Assembly (NCBI GenBank): GCA_020438845.1 | Contig: JAGQTV010000094.1 | Coordinates: 1-47,784, forward strand | Direction of reading: 5' to 3' | From: Mycobacterium sp. | GTDB taxonomy: Bacteria; Actinomycetota; Actinomycetes; Mycobacteriales; Mycobacteriaceae | DNA length: 47,784 nucleotides | The notes under the pieces: model-generated | The model's database searches: none | What the model saw: only the letters and a program-made list of their open reading frames with translations | Told to the model about the DNA's origin: nothing | Translations under genes and position numbers: made by a program | Shown here: positions 1-8,224 of the stretch, one piece after another | Numbering within the stretch: the stretch's first letter is position 1 | Layout of the letters: every line of letters begins with the position of its first letter

Positions 1-92
1 AGATCCCTCTCGCTTGCCGCGACCCCTGCGGTCACGGACGAAAGCAATCCTCCAAAGCGCTACCAGATACCCGCGCCACCGCTACCGGATAG

Positions 93-578
93 TTACACCG
101 GTGCTACCGGAAGCGCCGACTTAACAGGAGCGCCGTCGAAGACGTGGTCGGCGAGTTCCACCTCGAATCCGTACTTGCGGTAGTCGGGCCGGAAGGAGTA
201 CACGCCGAGATTGGTGTTCACGGTGACGAACCGGCCGCCCCGCTTGATCCGGCACGCCAGGCCACGGCCCATCTGTGCGAGCTCTGCGCGGTCTTGGGCG
301 TACACCAGCAGCCAAGCGCAGACGACGATGTCGTAATCCTGTTGCGGGACGATCGAACGGGCATCCGCCACCGTGTATTCGATGCCCAACGGCTCCTGCG
401 ATTCCTGTTCACGGGCGAGGGCGATCATGCGTTCGGAGATGTCGAGTCCGACTACCTGCGCGGCGCCGGCACGACGCAGCAGGCGAGTGAAATGCCCTTC
501 GCCGCAGGCCACGTCAGACCGAGCAGACTGTCGGCATCGTCGAGCGCCGGACGAACGCGAAAACCCGTGGAGGAGCAA
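93..578 (-). pseudogene. SAM-dependent methyltransferase, 5'-truncated
   Basis: The frame carries recognisable class I S-adenosylmethionine methyltransferase signatures: the glycine-rich motif I (DVACGEGHF), the acidic end of strand 2 (VVGLDIS) and a strand-4 segment (DIVVCAWLLVYA). In an intact enzyme about 40 or more residues precede motif I. Here the roughly 24 residues before it do not resemble the fold, and there is no room for more because the lyase gene begins at 580 on the other strand. The frame upstream appears to have been cut or shifted near position 530. The 3' half looks intact. The substrate cannot be inferred. I read it as a remnant, although a short expressed protein is not excluded. 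Confidence 0.6.
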
Positions 579-579
579 A

Positions 580-1989
580 ATGGGTACAGAGCTTCCGTTT
601 TCCCTGCTGACGCAACTTGCTGGTGAGCCTGTCCACCTGGAGTTGTTCGGTCCCGATGCGTGCCTGCAAAGCTGGCTGGCCGCCGAACGGGCGCTGGCAC
701 TTGCTCAATCGGAGCTAGGGATCATCGACTTGGCGGACGCCGCGGCAATCAGCGCCGCTGCTCGGCTGGACAACATCGATCGCGACGAGCTGTGGGCGTC
801 GGCCAAGAACGTCGGCTACCCCATCCTTGGCATGGTTCGCCAGATTTCCCGCTTGTTGCCTGAAGGACCCAATGGTCGGGTGCACTACGGTGCCACTACA
901 CAAGACATCATGGACACCGGACTGGCATTGCAGATGCAGCGATCGTTATACGAGCTGGATGCACGGCTCGGCCAGTTGGGCGAGGCACTGGCCCGACAGT
1001 GCGAAGCAAACGCCAAGACTGTGATGCCGGCCCGCACCCACGCTCAGCAGGCGGTCCCCACAACACTGGGCGCGACTCTGGCTTCTCTTCTCGCGCAGTT
1101 CGCGCGCCACCGCGAGCGTGTGAACCAGGCGCTACCGCGGGTCGCGGTGGTATCGATGTTCGGCGCCGGAGGTACCTCAGCGGCCTACGGTGCGCAATCG
1201 GTGCACCTACGTGAGCGGATGGCCCGGCGACTCGGACTGCATCCGACCGACGTGCCGTGGCATGTCGCTCGCGACGGGTTGGCCGAGTATGGCTGGTTGT
1301 GCGTGATCCTCACCGCCACCTGTGCCAGGCTCGCGCGCAACATCGTGGACTTGTCGCGTACCGAGATCGGTGAGGTGTTCGAGCCCTTCAACAGCCATCG
1401 TGGCGCATCGTCGACGATGCCGCAGAAAGTCAATCCCATCTCCTCGGAGTTCATCATCGGTCTTGCGGGAACAGCGGGCGCTCTCGCGTCGTCGCTGGCG
1501 CGCATCCAAGAGGCGGGTCATGAACGTGCTGCTGGTGAGTGGCAGATCGAATGGCAGGTCATCCCCCAGCTCGGCATGATCGCCGGTAGCGCTCTCCAGC
1601 AGGCGCAGCTGATCATCGAGGGGTTGCGGGTCGACGCCGAGCGCATGAGGAAGAACCTCAAACTCGACAGCGGCCTGATCATGGCTGAGGCGCAGATGAT
1701 TCACCTGGCACAGACACTGGGCCGAGAAACCGCCCACGACCTGGTCTACGAGGCCGCCCAACGCGCCCGCTCGGAGCATCGAATCCTTCAGGAAACCTTG
1801 CCTGAGGTGCTCATCGAACACGGCGTGGCCAACCAGGTGCCTGACCCGATTCGGGCGGGCGACTACCTCGGTGAGGCAGAAGGCATCGTCACCGAGGCCG
1901 TTCGCCTGTGGAATGCCGCACCCACGGTCACCGAACCGCCGGATCTGGCGGAACTTGCCCATGCCCCCGACGGCGACATGTCCCGCTGA
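580..1989 (+). CDS. Lyase of the fumarase/aspartase superfamily (adenylosuccinate lyase / carboxymuconate cycloisomerase type)
   Basis: The 469-residue product has the superfamily signature loop SSTMPQKVNPISSE, which supplies the catalytic serine and substrate contacts. It also has the conserved region GATTQDIMDTG and the TxxPARTHxQ-like segment MPARTHAQQAVPTT. Such enzymes are homotetrameric cytosolic lyases that remove fumarate, or cyclise muconates, by beta-elimination. The ATG at 580 is chosen because GGAGGAG lies about six bases upstream; an earlier in-frame ATG at 373 would run antiparallel through the methyltransferase remnant. Local context is catabolic rather than purine biosynthetic, so 3-carboxy-cis,cis-muconate cycloisomerase or a related amino-acid lyase is more likely than purB. 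That assignment is inference; the superfamily is secure. Confidence 0.85.
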   Translation: MGTELPFSLLTQLAGEPVHLELFGPDACLQSWLAAERALALAQSELGIIDLADAAAISAAARLDNIDRDELWASAKNVGYPILGMVRQISRLLPEGPNGRVHYGATTQDIMDTGLALQMQRSLYELDARLGQLGEALARQCEANAKTVMPARTHAQQAVPTTLGATLASLLAQFARHRERVNQALPRVAVVSMFGAGGTSAAYGAQSVHLRERMARRLGLHPTDVPWHVARDGLAEYGWLCVILTATCARLARNIVDLSRTEIGEVFEPFNSHRGASSTMPQKVNPISSEFIIGLAGTAGALASSLARIQEAGHERAAGEWQIEWQVIPQLGMIAGSALQQAQLIIEGLRVDAERMRKNLKLDSGLIMAEAQMIHLAQTLGRETAHDLVYEAAQRARSEHRILQETLPEVLIEHGVANQVPDPIRAGDYLGEAEGIVTEAVRLWNAAPTVTEPPDLAELAHAPDGDMSR

Positions 1990-2052
1990 CGCGTTCGAGA
2001 AGGCTGTCGAGGGAGACCTGATCACCGTACGGGAACATTGAAGGAGGTAGCG

Positions 2053-2200
2053 ATTACCACCAGATATGACGCGATCGTCGTCGGCAGCGGCCATAACTGC
2101 CTGACGTGTGCCTGCTATTTGGCGAGAGCGGACCTGAAGTTACTCGTTCTCGAGACTTACCATTCCATCGCCGGTGTGACAGCTCCGTCCGATCGCTAGG
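2053..2200 (+). pseudogene. FAD-dependent oxidoreductase (phytoene-desaturase-like), N-terminal remnant
   Basis: A strong ribosome-binding site (AAGGAGGT, 2041-2048) is followed by a frame reading YDAIVVGSGHNCLTCACYLA and ending in LLVLET. This is the classic Rossmann dinucleotide-binding fold of the phytoene dehydrogenase/CrtI-like group. The reading frame stops at a TAG after about 49 codons, whereas the family needs about 500. The codon at the expected start is ATT rather than ATG. No continuation was recognised downstream to 2374. It is the 5' stub of a lost gene. A carotenoid-type enzyme would fit the carotenoid oxygenase 4 kb away, but that link is speculative. Confidence 0.6.
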
Positions 2201-2374
2201 TGTTCGGGCTCCACCTCCACCGGCAGCCTGTCTTCCCGGCCGGTCTATGCGTGGCCAGCACCCTGCAACGGGTCCATGAGAGAGCACTAATTTTCATCCC
2301 ATCGGGACATCACTTCGCCCCCGGAATCTGGACACATCCGCGAAATCACCGGACCAGATGACAAGGAGCACAAC

Positions 2375-2692
2375 ATGACACGAACTGCCACCTGGAAAGC
2401 CTTCGCCTTAGCCGCCGCACTGACCGGCGCCGGTATGTTCGGCGCGGCAGCGGCGACCGCCGAGCCCAAGACCATTGGATCGGGCAGTTCGACCTCTCGA
2501 TCGAGTGATTCGGTGCGAGGTGGTTCCGGCAAGACCGGCTTGAGCGACTCGACGTCGCAGTCCACCCGCAAGACCAAAATCCCCCTCCCAGTGCGCGGGA
2601 GCTCCGAGACTGCCGGCAAGGCCGGCTCGGACACCTCGACTCCAAAGTCCGGCGAGGGCTCACGGGCCGTTATTACCCTTCCCCGGCGATAA
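2375..2692 (+). CDS. Small secreted Ser/Thr-rich protein
   Basis: The 105-residue product starts with a positively charged Sec signal peptide (MTRTATWKAFALAAALTGAG) and a probable cleavage site near AAATAEP around residue 30. The mature part is rich in Ser, Gly, Thr and Lys, has no cysteine and looks disordered. AAGGAG lies about eight bases before the ATG, which supports the start. It stands alone, with a remnant upstream and a gene-poor stretch downstream. I do not recognise a family. It is likely a secreted or wall-associated protein. Confidence 0.7.
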   Translation: MTRTATWKAFALAAALTGAGMFGAAAATAEPKTIGSGSSTSRSSDSVRGGSGKTGLSDSTSQSTRKTKIPLPVRGSSETAGKAGSDTSTPKSGEGSRAVITLPRR

Positions 2693-3300
2693 GGACGAGT
2701 GCTTGAAGTTCGGTCGCCATCGCCCAGGTGCCGGACGACGTCGGTCGGAGCTTCGTTCGCCCAGAACGCCTTTGCACCTGGCGCCGGTCCACAAGCGCAC
2801 GCGCTCGTCATACGAGCTCTCGCGCGGACACTGCATTGGACAGCCTGCGTGTCGGACGAACTCAGCGGATCCGCCCTGACTGCTCCATCACCTGTGCGGC
2901 ACGTCCCGTCACAACGCGCCCCCTCCTTGCGCTGCACGTTCTCTGTGTTTCCGATCAGGACCGCAAGCGGCTTCTCCGCATTTCGTGGCGAATACGAGAA
3001 CCGTATCGTTCTACCCTTCTCGCGCCCGGCGCATGCAGAACAGGCGTAGAATTCAATCAGGACAGCGGCATTCCGCATATGACTGAACGGAGTTGTGTCG
3101 TCGCTGATTTCGGTGATCCAGTCCTTAGCGGCTGGGATGGGAGCGTCGCGATGACGCATCAACGGTTAAGCACCTGCTGCCACAAAGTCAGCTGCACAGC
3201 ACAATTGGCCCTCCCGCGGCAACAGCTGCTGAGCAGGGCCGCTGGGAATCCGAGGGCGGAGCAGTGAGTGGCCGCCGGAGGCTGGCAGGAGCACAGGGAT
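2693..3300. other. Gene-poor interval with a partial copy of the interspersed repeat
   Basis: No convincing gene is seen in these 600 bases; open frames on both strands lack ribosome-binding sites and recognisable motifs. The only structured item is at 2972-3012, where about 40 bases match the 3' end of the repeat found complete at 30.8, 34.2 and 47.5 kb. It includes an imperfect version of the AACCGTACGGTT palindrome at 2999-3010. Confidence 0.5.
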
Positions 3301-3528
3301 ATGGCCGCTGAGGATCCGGCGTTCGAATCGCTTAGCATCATTGATATTCCGGTCGAGGCACAGATCTCTCAACGGATGCTCCGTCGGCTCGCCGACATCG
3401 AGAACTCGGCCAGCGCCGGCCCGGTCACGCCAGCCGCCCGTGCAGCTCTCGCGTCCAGCGTCATCGCCCACGCTGTGGTCGAACTCGAACTCAAACTCAT
3501 CGCGCAACAGGAGCGGAGCAGGAAATGA
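3301..3528 (+). CDS. Small hypothetical protein
   Basis: This 75-residue acidic protein is predicted to be mostly helical: a leader ending in DIPVEAQISQRMLRRLADIE, then an Ala-rich helix with VVELELKLIAQQER. The ATG at 3301 is preceded by AGGAG at 3287-3291; a GTG at 3268 in the same frame is possible. The stop overlaps the start of the next gene by four bases (ATGA), so the two are probably translationally coupled. I do not recognise the family. Compact coupled pairs of this kind occur on prophages and in toxin-antitoxin-like loci, but nothing here shows such a role. Confidence 0.6.
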   Translation: MAAEDPAFESLSIIDIPVEAQISQRMLRRLADIENSASAGPVTPAARAALASSVIAHAVVELELKLIAQQERSRK

Positions 3529-3755
3529 CAGTCTGGGTAACGCGGAACGACGGAGTCGTTGAGGACTTCACCCGCTCTGCTGACCACTACGTCGAACACT
3601 TCGACGGATCGCTCGAAGTGATCCGTGGTGGGACAGCGCCACCGGAAAGCTTTCCGGCCGGGGGCTGGACCGCCGTGCGCGGAGACGGCAGACAGCAAAG
3701 CCGCGGACATCTCCGCGATCTCATCAAACGCCTCGCGAGTACCCCCGAGCACTAA
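3525..3755 (+). CDS. Small hypothetical protein, coupled to the preceding gene
   Basis: The 76-residue product begins MTVWVTRNDGVVEDF and contains aromatic, acidic beta-prone segments (DHYVEHFDGSLEVIRGG). It ends in a basic helix (RGHLRDLIKRLAST). Its ATG overlaps the upstream stop by four bases, with a purine-rich AGGAG stretch inside the upstream gene. Together they look like a two-gene transcript. No known domain is recognised. Confidence 0.6.
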   Translation: MTVWVTRNDGVVEDFTRSADHYVEHFDGSLEVIRGGTAPPESFPAGGWTAVRGDGRQQSRGHLRDLIKRLASTPEH

Positions 3756-3853
3756 CGGGGGAAGCGAGATTCGAGGAATGGATGATCGGTAGCGGTGCGG
3801 TAGTTGGGCACCGCCGTATCGAATGTTCGCTGACAACGAGAGGGTGGTGCGCG

Positions 3854-4273
3854 ATGTCCAACTACACAGCAACGGGGCACGGACCAGTGGGCCTGCTGAG
3901 GGTGGCAGTGGCCGTCGTCGGCGTAATCTTCGTGGTTGGCATTTACCCCCTTACCAAGGTGTGGCCGTCCGGGTGGTCGTGGGGGCACGGGGCTTCGCAC
4001 TATCTGGCAATGATCATCGGGTTGTATGCCACCCTCGGGGTTTTTCTACTGCTGGCCACCCGTGATCCACTGGCCAACCGCAGCCTGATCTGGTTCACCG
4101 TAGTGTCGAGCGTCGTACACGCCGTGATCATGGCCGTCCAGGCTCTAACAGATTCCAACGAGCGCGGCCATCTATTGGGCGATGTGCCAGCACTTCTGAT
4201 CATCGCGGCTGTTCTCGCGGTGCTGCTGCAGCGGGCGGACACCCCAAGGGCAGCTGGCGCCGATTCTCGTTGA
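3854..4273 (+). CDS. Four-helix membrane protein (DUF6632-like)
   Basis: The 139-residue product has four predicted transmembrane segments: near residues 10-35 (VAVAVVGVIFVVGIYPL), 50-75, 82-105 and 110-130. The linker is polar with conserved-looking WPSGWSWGHGASHY, and LATRDPLANRSLIWFTV follows. This layout matches the actinobacterial DUF6632 membrane family, whose function is unknown. The start at 3854 fits the N-terminus of the family better than the longer frame from 3782, though the ribosome-binding site is weak. It is a single gene; the next gene faces the opposite way. Confidence 0.75.
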   Translation: MSNYTATGHGPVGLLRVAVAVVGVIFVVGIYPLTKVWPSGWSWGHGASHYLAMIIGLYATLGVFLLLATRDPLANRSLIWFTVVSSVVHAVIMAVQALTDSNERGHLLGDVPALLIIAAVLAVLLQRADTPRAAGADSR

Positions 4274-4414
4274 ACGAGATAGGCAATTCAGTCGAGGGTG
4301 ACCGCCACGTTCAGGGGACACAACGGACGCGCCCGCGCCAGCCGTGCGGTCGGGTCTTGTCGGAACGGTGAGTCCAGCCCACTGCTACGTGCACGACGTG
4401 TTCAGCGGTTCGGG

Positions 4415-5116
4415 TCATCGACTTTCTTCCTGTGCAATGTCGAAAGCGGGACCGTCGGCCCGGTCGACGGTGGTGAACGAGCGAACCGGCCTTCGGCGCA
4501 GTCGCTTTCGCGGGTGGGCCGGATGGCCTAGCGCGACGACGGCAGCCAGCGCCCAGCGCTCCGGCGCGCCCAGTAGGTGCTTCACCTCGGGCTCCATCCG
4601 TACCAGCATCGTGGTCATCACCCCGCCGAGGCCCTCGGCGTGGGCAGCCAGCAGGATGCTCCACACGAACGGGTACACCGAGGCTCCTCCCGCGATGGGG
4701 TATCGGTCGACGTCGCGGTCCACCGCGGCGAGCGCCGACAGATCGGCGAACACCGCCAACAACACAGGAACCCGGTCGAACTCGCCGGCGAACCCCTGCG
4801 CCGCCGCCGAGGCAAGTTCGGCGGGGATTGCCGACACCGCGGCAGCCTCAGCCTCCGGATCGTTGCCCGGCGCCCACGGTCGCAGGCCTGACGCACTCAT
4901 AGCAAGATAGTCACGCCAACCGGGAATGTAGAGATCCCGCAATCGCTTTCGGGTATACCCGTCCTTGATCACCACCACGTGCCAGGCCTGGGCGTTGCCG
5001 CCGCTGGGCGCGAAACGGGCATTGTCGAGGATGCGCCTGACGACGTCATCGGCGACAGGTTCGTCGATGAACTCGCGCACCGCCCCGGTACTACGCAGCG
5101 TCTCAATCAGATCCAT
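4415..5116 (-). CDS. Nitroreductase family protein (FMN-dependent)
   Basis: The 233-residue product has the nitroreductase fold signatures. The N-terminal phosphate-binding region (LIETLRSTGAVREF) is followed by RFAPSGGNAQAWHVVVI, which binds FMN, and a C-terminal GLGGVMTTM segment next to VKHLLGAPERWALAAVVALG. Such enzymes are usually cytosolic FMN homodimers that reduce nitro groups, quinones or enones with NAD(P)H. The start at 5116 has GAGGAG upstream. It is the last gene of the operon with the alpha/beta hydrolase and the carotenoid oxygenase (20-base gap to the hydrolase). A role in reducing an oxygenase-derived intermediate is inferred. Confidence 0.85.
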   Translation of the reverse strand: MDLIETLRSTGAVREFIDEPVADDVVRRILDNARFAPSGGNAQAWHVVVIKDGYTRKRLRDLYIPGWRDYLAMSASGLRPWAPGNDPEAEAAAVSAIPAELASAAAQGFAGEFDRVPVLLAVFADLSALAAVDRDVDRYPIAGGASVYPFVWSILLAAHAEGLGGVMTTMLVRMEPEVKHLLGAPERWALAAVVALGHPAHPRKRLRRRPVRSFTTVDRADGPAFDIAQEESR

Positions 5117-5135
5117 TGCAGTGCTCCTCGTTCGG

Positions 5136-5945
5136 TCAACACCGTCGGGCCAGCGAATCCAGCGCGGCAACAACGGCTTCAGGGGCCTCCAGCGGGGCGA
5201 GATGCCCGCAATTCGGCACGACCTCGATGGTGGCCCGGGGCGCCAGGCGGGCCAACGGCATCGCGGCATCGACCGGGTACAGCGCGTCCTGCGCGCCCAT
5301 CAGGATCGTGGTCGGCACCCGCAGCTCCGGCAGCACCGCGGCCAGCCCCTGGGAACGGGTCAGCACCGTGCGCACCGTCGACGTCGCCGCCGCGCGGTCG
5401 AAGGACCGGAAGGCCGAGACGAAGGCGTCGACCCGGTCGCGGTGAGCCTGCCAGGTGGGGGCAGCGATCATCGACCGGGCGACGCCCTTGCCCCAGAACG
5501 CCGTCGACCCCACCGCGCGGGTACCGACAACCTGCATATGGTGCCCGCCGAGACTAGCCGCGAGCGGGGTGTTCATCATGAGTACCGCGGTGACCCGATC
5601 CGGGTACTGCACGCCGGTGTGCGCGGCGACCTGACCGCCCCACGAGCAGCCGGCCAGCACCGCGGCCTCGATCCCCAGTTCGTCGAGGAGATCGACCACC
5701 GCCCCGGCGTAACGCTCGGGTTGGACGTCGCCTCGCGGCGCGTCGCTGCGCCCGAATCCAGGACCGTCCACGCGGATGGCCCGCCACTGCGGGCCGAGTA
5801 ATGCCGCGACGTGGTGGTAGAGGCGGTGGTCGCTGAACAGTGACGGCCACAGCACCACCGGTGTGCCGTCGCCCTCACTATGACCGCTGTCGGCCACGGC
5901 CAGTGTTCCGATGCTGGTCGGTATGCGCCGGTTTAGTGCTGTCAT
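5136..5945 (-). CDS. Alpha/beta hydrolase
   Basis: The 269-residue product is a typical alpha/beta-hydrolase. It has the oxyanion strand region (VVLWPSLFSDH), the nucleophile elbow GCSWGG, a later acid in GAQDALYP and a catalytic histidine in NCGHLAPLE. RVDGPGFGRSD is typical of the C-C bond hydrolase and esterase branch. Its start overlaps the stop of the carotenoid oxygenase by four bases, so the two are co-translated. Possible roles are hydrolysis of an ester or beta-diketone formed after oxidative cleavage; the substrate is not visible from the sequence. Confidence 0.85.
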   Translation of the reverse strand: MTALNRRIPTSIGTLAVADSGHSEGDGTPVVLWPSLFSDHRLYHHVAALLGPQWRAIRVDGPGFGRSDAPRGDVQPERYAGAVVDLLDELGIEAAVLAGCSWGGQVAAHTGVQYPDRVTAVLMMNTPLAASLGGHHMQVVGTRAVGSTAFWGKGVARSMIAAPTWQAHRDRVDAFVSAFRSFDRAAATSTVRTVLTRSQGLAAVLPELRVPTTILMGAQDALYPVDAAMPLARLAPRATIEVVPNCGHLAPLEAPEAVVAALDSLARRC

Positions 5946-7297
5946 GCCATCACCCTGACTGCGTGGTCGCTGATCCAGCTGCCGTGAAAGCCGAACGGAA
6001 CCCGCTGCGGCAGAGGAATTCTGGCGACCGGCCCCGCCTTGACATCAAGGGCGTCGAGGACGACGAACTCACTGCTGTCGGTAGCCGCGTCATACGCATA
6101 GCTCATCAGCCAGCCGTCGTCCTCGCTGAGGGGGTTTTCCCGCGGCACGAAGTCGGTTTCAGCCGAGCCGCGCCCGACCCCGAGGGAGTGCACGTCCACG
6201 GTGTCCTTGTCCATGTCGTACTTGTAGATGTCGCCGGGAGCGAAGCCGTCGCCGACACCGACGCCGTAGCCGAACCGGTGCCGGCTCGCCGACACCGACG
6301 GGGCGACGCGGGGGAACTCCAGGGTCCGCTCGTCGAGACGCTCCTGGCGGACCTTGCGGCCCGCTGGGTCGACGGTCCAGCGGTACAGGCTGGGCAGGCT
6401 GTCCCCGGCAGGGCCGAGGATGTCGCGGTCGAACATCCGGTCGTAGCGGCAGATGTCTATGACGACGGTGCCGTCGTCGGCGTCGTAGGCGTTCATCGGG
6501 TGATAGGCGTAGCAGGGTTCGATCGCGCACCAGATGATGTCGGCGGCGTCGGTACTGGAGCGGGGCAGTAGGCCGACCCGCGGGGTGTAGTCCGGGTTCC
6601 AGCGGTACGGGAAGCGACGTGCCCCGGCGAGGTCGAGGTCGACGGTCACCGGCAGGTCGTAGACCACCGCGTAGCTGCGGGTCAGTGACATGTCGTGCAC
6701 CATCACCATGCCGGGCAGCGGGATGTCGACGCTCTTAGACACCTCCCCCTCGGCGCCGACGACCAGGTACTTGATGTGGTCGTTCCACTGCGCCCACGCG
6801 TAACACATCGCGTGCCACTCGCCGGTGAGCGGATCGAACTTGGGGTGCGCAGTGAAGCCGCCCGGCGGCGTTGCGCCGAACGGGCGAGCTCCGATGGTGT
6901 CGAGGTCGTAGCCCATCTCCACCGGAGCGCCGCCGGCCTCGACCAGCGCCAGCGTCCGGCCCGCCCAAGCGGCGATGTTGGTGTTCGGCGCGCCGTCCGG
7001 CTGTTCGTCAGCGACGTCCTCGCCCAGATCGGCGCGCACGGCCCGGCTGCGCACGTACCGGTTGCGGTACCACTCCGCGCGCCCGTCGCGCAGTCGCACG
7101 CCGTGGATCATCCCGGTTCCGGCGAACCAATTGTGCTGCTCGGGTCTCTCGACGGTTACCGGGTTGGGTCCGTTGCGCAGATACCGACCCTCCAGTTCGG
7201 CCGGGATCTGACCGATCACTTCCAGATCGAAGGCCGTGACTTCAGTGTCGACCGGAGCGAAGTTGCCTTGCAGATAGATGTTCTGGGATTTCATCAT
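5942..7297 (-). CDS. Carotenoid / lignostilbene cleavage oxygenase
   Basis: The 451-residue product is a full-length member of the carotenoid oxygenase (RPE65/NinaB/lignostilbene dioxygenase) family. These are non-haem Fe(II) enzymes with a seven-bladed propeller. The four iron-binding histidines are visible at about residues 151 (TAHPKFD), 201 (VHDMSLT), 266 (YHPMNAYD) and 438 (FHGSW). The N-terminal RYLRNGPNP and HNWFAGTGMIHG motifs are also conserved. It cleaves a conjugated double bond to give two aldehydes or ketones. GAGGTGAC lies just before the ATG. It heads the operon with the hydrolase and nitroreductase and faces the TetR gene. The choice between carotenoid and stilbene substrate cannot be made here. 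Confidence 0.93.
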   Translation of the reverse strand: MMKSQNIYLQGNFAPVDTEVTAFDLEVIGQIPAELEGRYLRNGPNPVTVERPEQHNWFAGTGMIHGVRLRDGRAEWYRNRYVRSRAVRADLGEDVADEQPDGAPNTNIAAWAGRTLALVEAGGAPVEMGYDLDTIGARPFGATPPGGFTAHPKFDPLTGEWHAMCYAWAQWNDHIKYLVVGAEGEVSKSVDIPLPGMVMVHDMSLTRSYAVVYDLPVTVDLDLAGARRFPYRWNPDYTPRVGLLPRSSTDAADIIWCAIEPCYAYHPMNAYDADDGTVVIDICRYDRMFDRDILGPAGDSLPSLYRWTVDPAGRKVRQERLDERTLEFPRVAPSVSASRHRFGYGVGVGDGFAPGDIYKYDMDKDTVDVHSLGVGRGSAETDFVPRENPLSEDDGWLMSYAYDAATDSSEFVVLDALDVKAGPVARIPLPQRVPFGFHGSWISDHAVRVMA

Positions 7298-7303
7298 GTC
7301 ACC

Positions 7304-7438
7304 TCAGTTGCTGATGCTCGGCGTCGATTGGACGAGCTCCGCGGACGTCGCCTGAGCTAGGGGGAAGCGCGCGGCCTCGCCGGCGGTAATCGAGAGGCCG
7401 ATCCCCCGGTCGGTAGTACCGAAGACGGCGAGCTTCAT
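7304..7438 (-). CDS. Possible short leader protein before the oxygenase
   Basis: A 44-codon frame starting MKLAVFGTTDRGIG ends six bases before the oxygenase start, and the oxygenase ribosome-binding site overlaps its end. The first residues resemble the beginning of larger enzymes such as the fumarylacetoacetate hydrolase family, so it may be a stub of one. Its position suggests translation and possible coupling to the oxygenase. No strong ribosome-binding site is seen for it. Weak call. Confidence 0.35.
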   Translation of the reverse strand: MKLAVFGTTDRGIGLSITAGEAARFPLAQATSAELVQSTPSISN

Positions 7439-7480
7439 TTGTGCCCTGCGCCCGCAAATCGGGTCCAGTGATGACTTCAT

Positions 7481-7495
7481 GTTCACAGCGTGAAC
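7481..7495. promoter_or_regulatory. Operator-like palindrome 1 in the TetR/oxygenase divergent region
   Basis: GTTCACAGCGTGAAC has perfect six-base arms around three bases. It lies between the divergent oxygenase operon and the TetR gene and matches a second site 28 bases away. It is a likely TetR-family operator. Confidence 0.65.
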
Positions 7496-7507
7496 TTTAC
7501 TTCGAGG

Positions 7508-7524
7508 TGTTCACACTGTCAACA
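7508..7524. promoter_or_regulatory. Operator-like palindrome 2, next to the TetR start
   Basis: TGTTCACACTGTCAACA is symmetric except at three C/G positions and repeats the core of the first site (GTTCACA, then GT, then AAC). It ends eight bases before the GTG of the TetR gene. Binding here would repress the regulator itself. Confidence 0.6.
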
Positions 7525-7532
7525 TGTAGCGC

Positions 7533-8168
7533 GTGGCGAAGCCGAAGAACACATACCACCACGGGGATCTGCGCAACGCCCTGGTCCTCACGGCCGTGCG
7601 CCTCATCGAGGACGAGGGGCTCGACGAGTTCAGTCTGCGGGCCGCCGCCCGCGAGGTAGGAGTCTCGGCCAATGCCGCCTACCGGCACTTCAGCGACAAG
7701 TCTGAACTGCTGACCGCCGTCGCTGCCCACGGGTTCGAACAACTGGCCCAGCGGATGCGGCGAACGATGAACGCCACCCGGACCGGCAAGACCCCGGCTG
7801 AACTGGCCATCAACCGATTCAAAGCGACCGGCCGGGCCTACGTGGAGTTCGCCCTGGCCCATCCTGAATTGTTCGAAGTGATGTTCGGCCGCAGCGGCGC
7901 CCATGCCTTGGCGCCGAGGGACCCGGCCGATGACGAGGTCGGTACCTACGCACTGCTCGGCAGTGCCCTGGACGATCTGGTTTCCACCGGCGTTCTCACC
8001 GCGGCCCGCCGACCCGGGGCTGAACTCAAAGCCTGGGTCACCGTCCACGGCTTCGCCAGGCTGTGTCTGGATGGGGCCGTGCATCTCACTTCGGGCTGCG
8101 CACGGGCCAGCGCGCTGGAGTCCCTGCTCGACTTCGCAGTGGCGGGAGTCCGCAACTCGGATTCGTAA
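7533..8168 (+). CDS. TetR-family transcriptional regulator
   Basis: The 211-residue product has an N-terminal TetR DNA-binding domain: the helix-turn-helix is in SLRAAAREVGVSANAAYRHF at residues about 29-48, followed by SDKSELL. The ligand-binding domain resembles the WHG-type C-terminal domain, with AWVTVHGFARLCLDGAV near residues 168-184. It starts with GTG and has no clear ribosome-binding site. It is transcribed away from the carotenoid oxygenase operon, with two matching palindromes between them, so it probably represses that operon and itself. An inducer derived from the oxygenase substrate or product is inferred. Confidence 0.9.
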   Translation: MAKPKNTYHHGDLRNALVLTAVRLIEDEGLDEFSLRAAAREVGVSANAAYRHFSDKSELLTAVAAHGFEQLAQRMRRTMNATRTGKTPAELAINRFKATGRAYVEFALAHPELFEVMFGRSGAHALAPRDPADDEVGTYALLGSALDDLVSTGVLTAARRPGAELKAWVTVHGFARLCLDGAVHLTSGCARASALESLLDFAVAGVRNSDS

Positions 8169-8224
8169 GCTGGAGCCTCAGGGGCACAACCGGTTCCAGC
8201 CCAGAGTCTTGGCGATCTTCCCGT

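Noticed and set aside
1207-2094. Long minus-strand open frame opposite the lyase
   Set aside because: It is antisense to a gene with clear family motifs and has no motifs of its own. High GC makes such shadow frames common.
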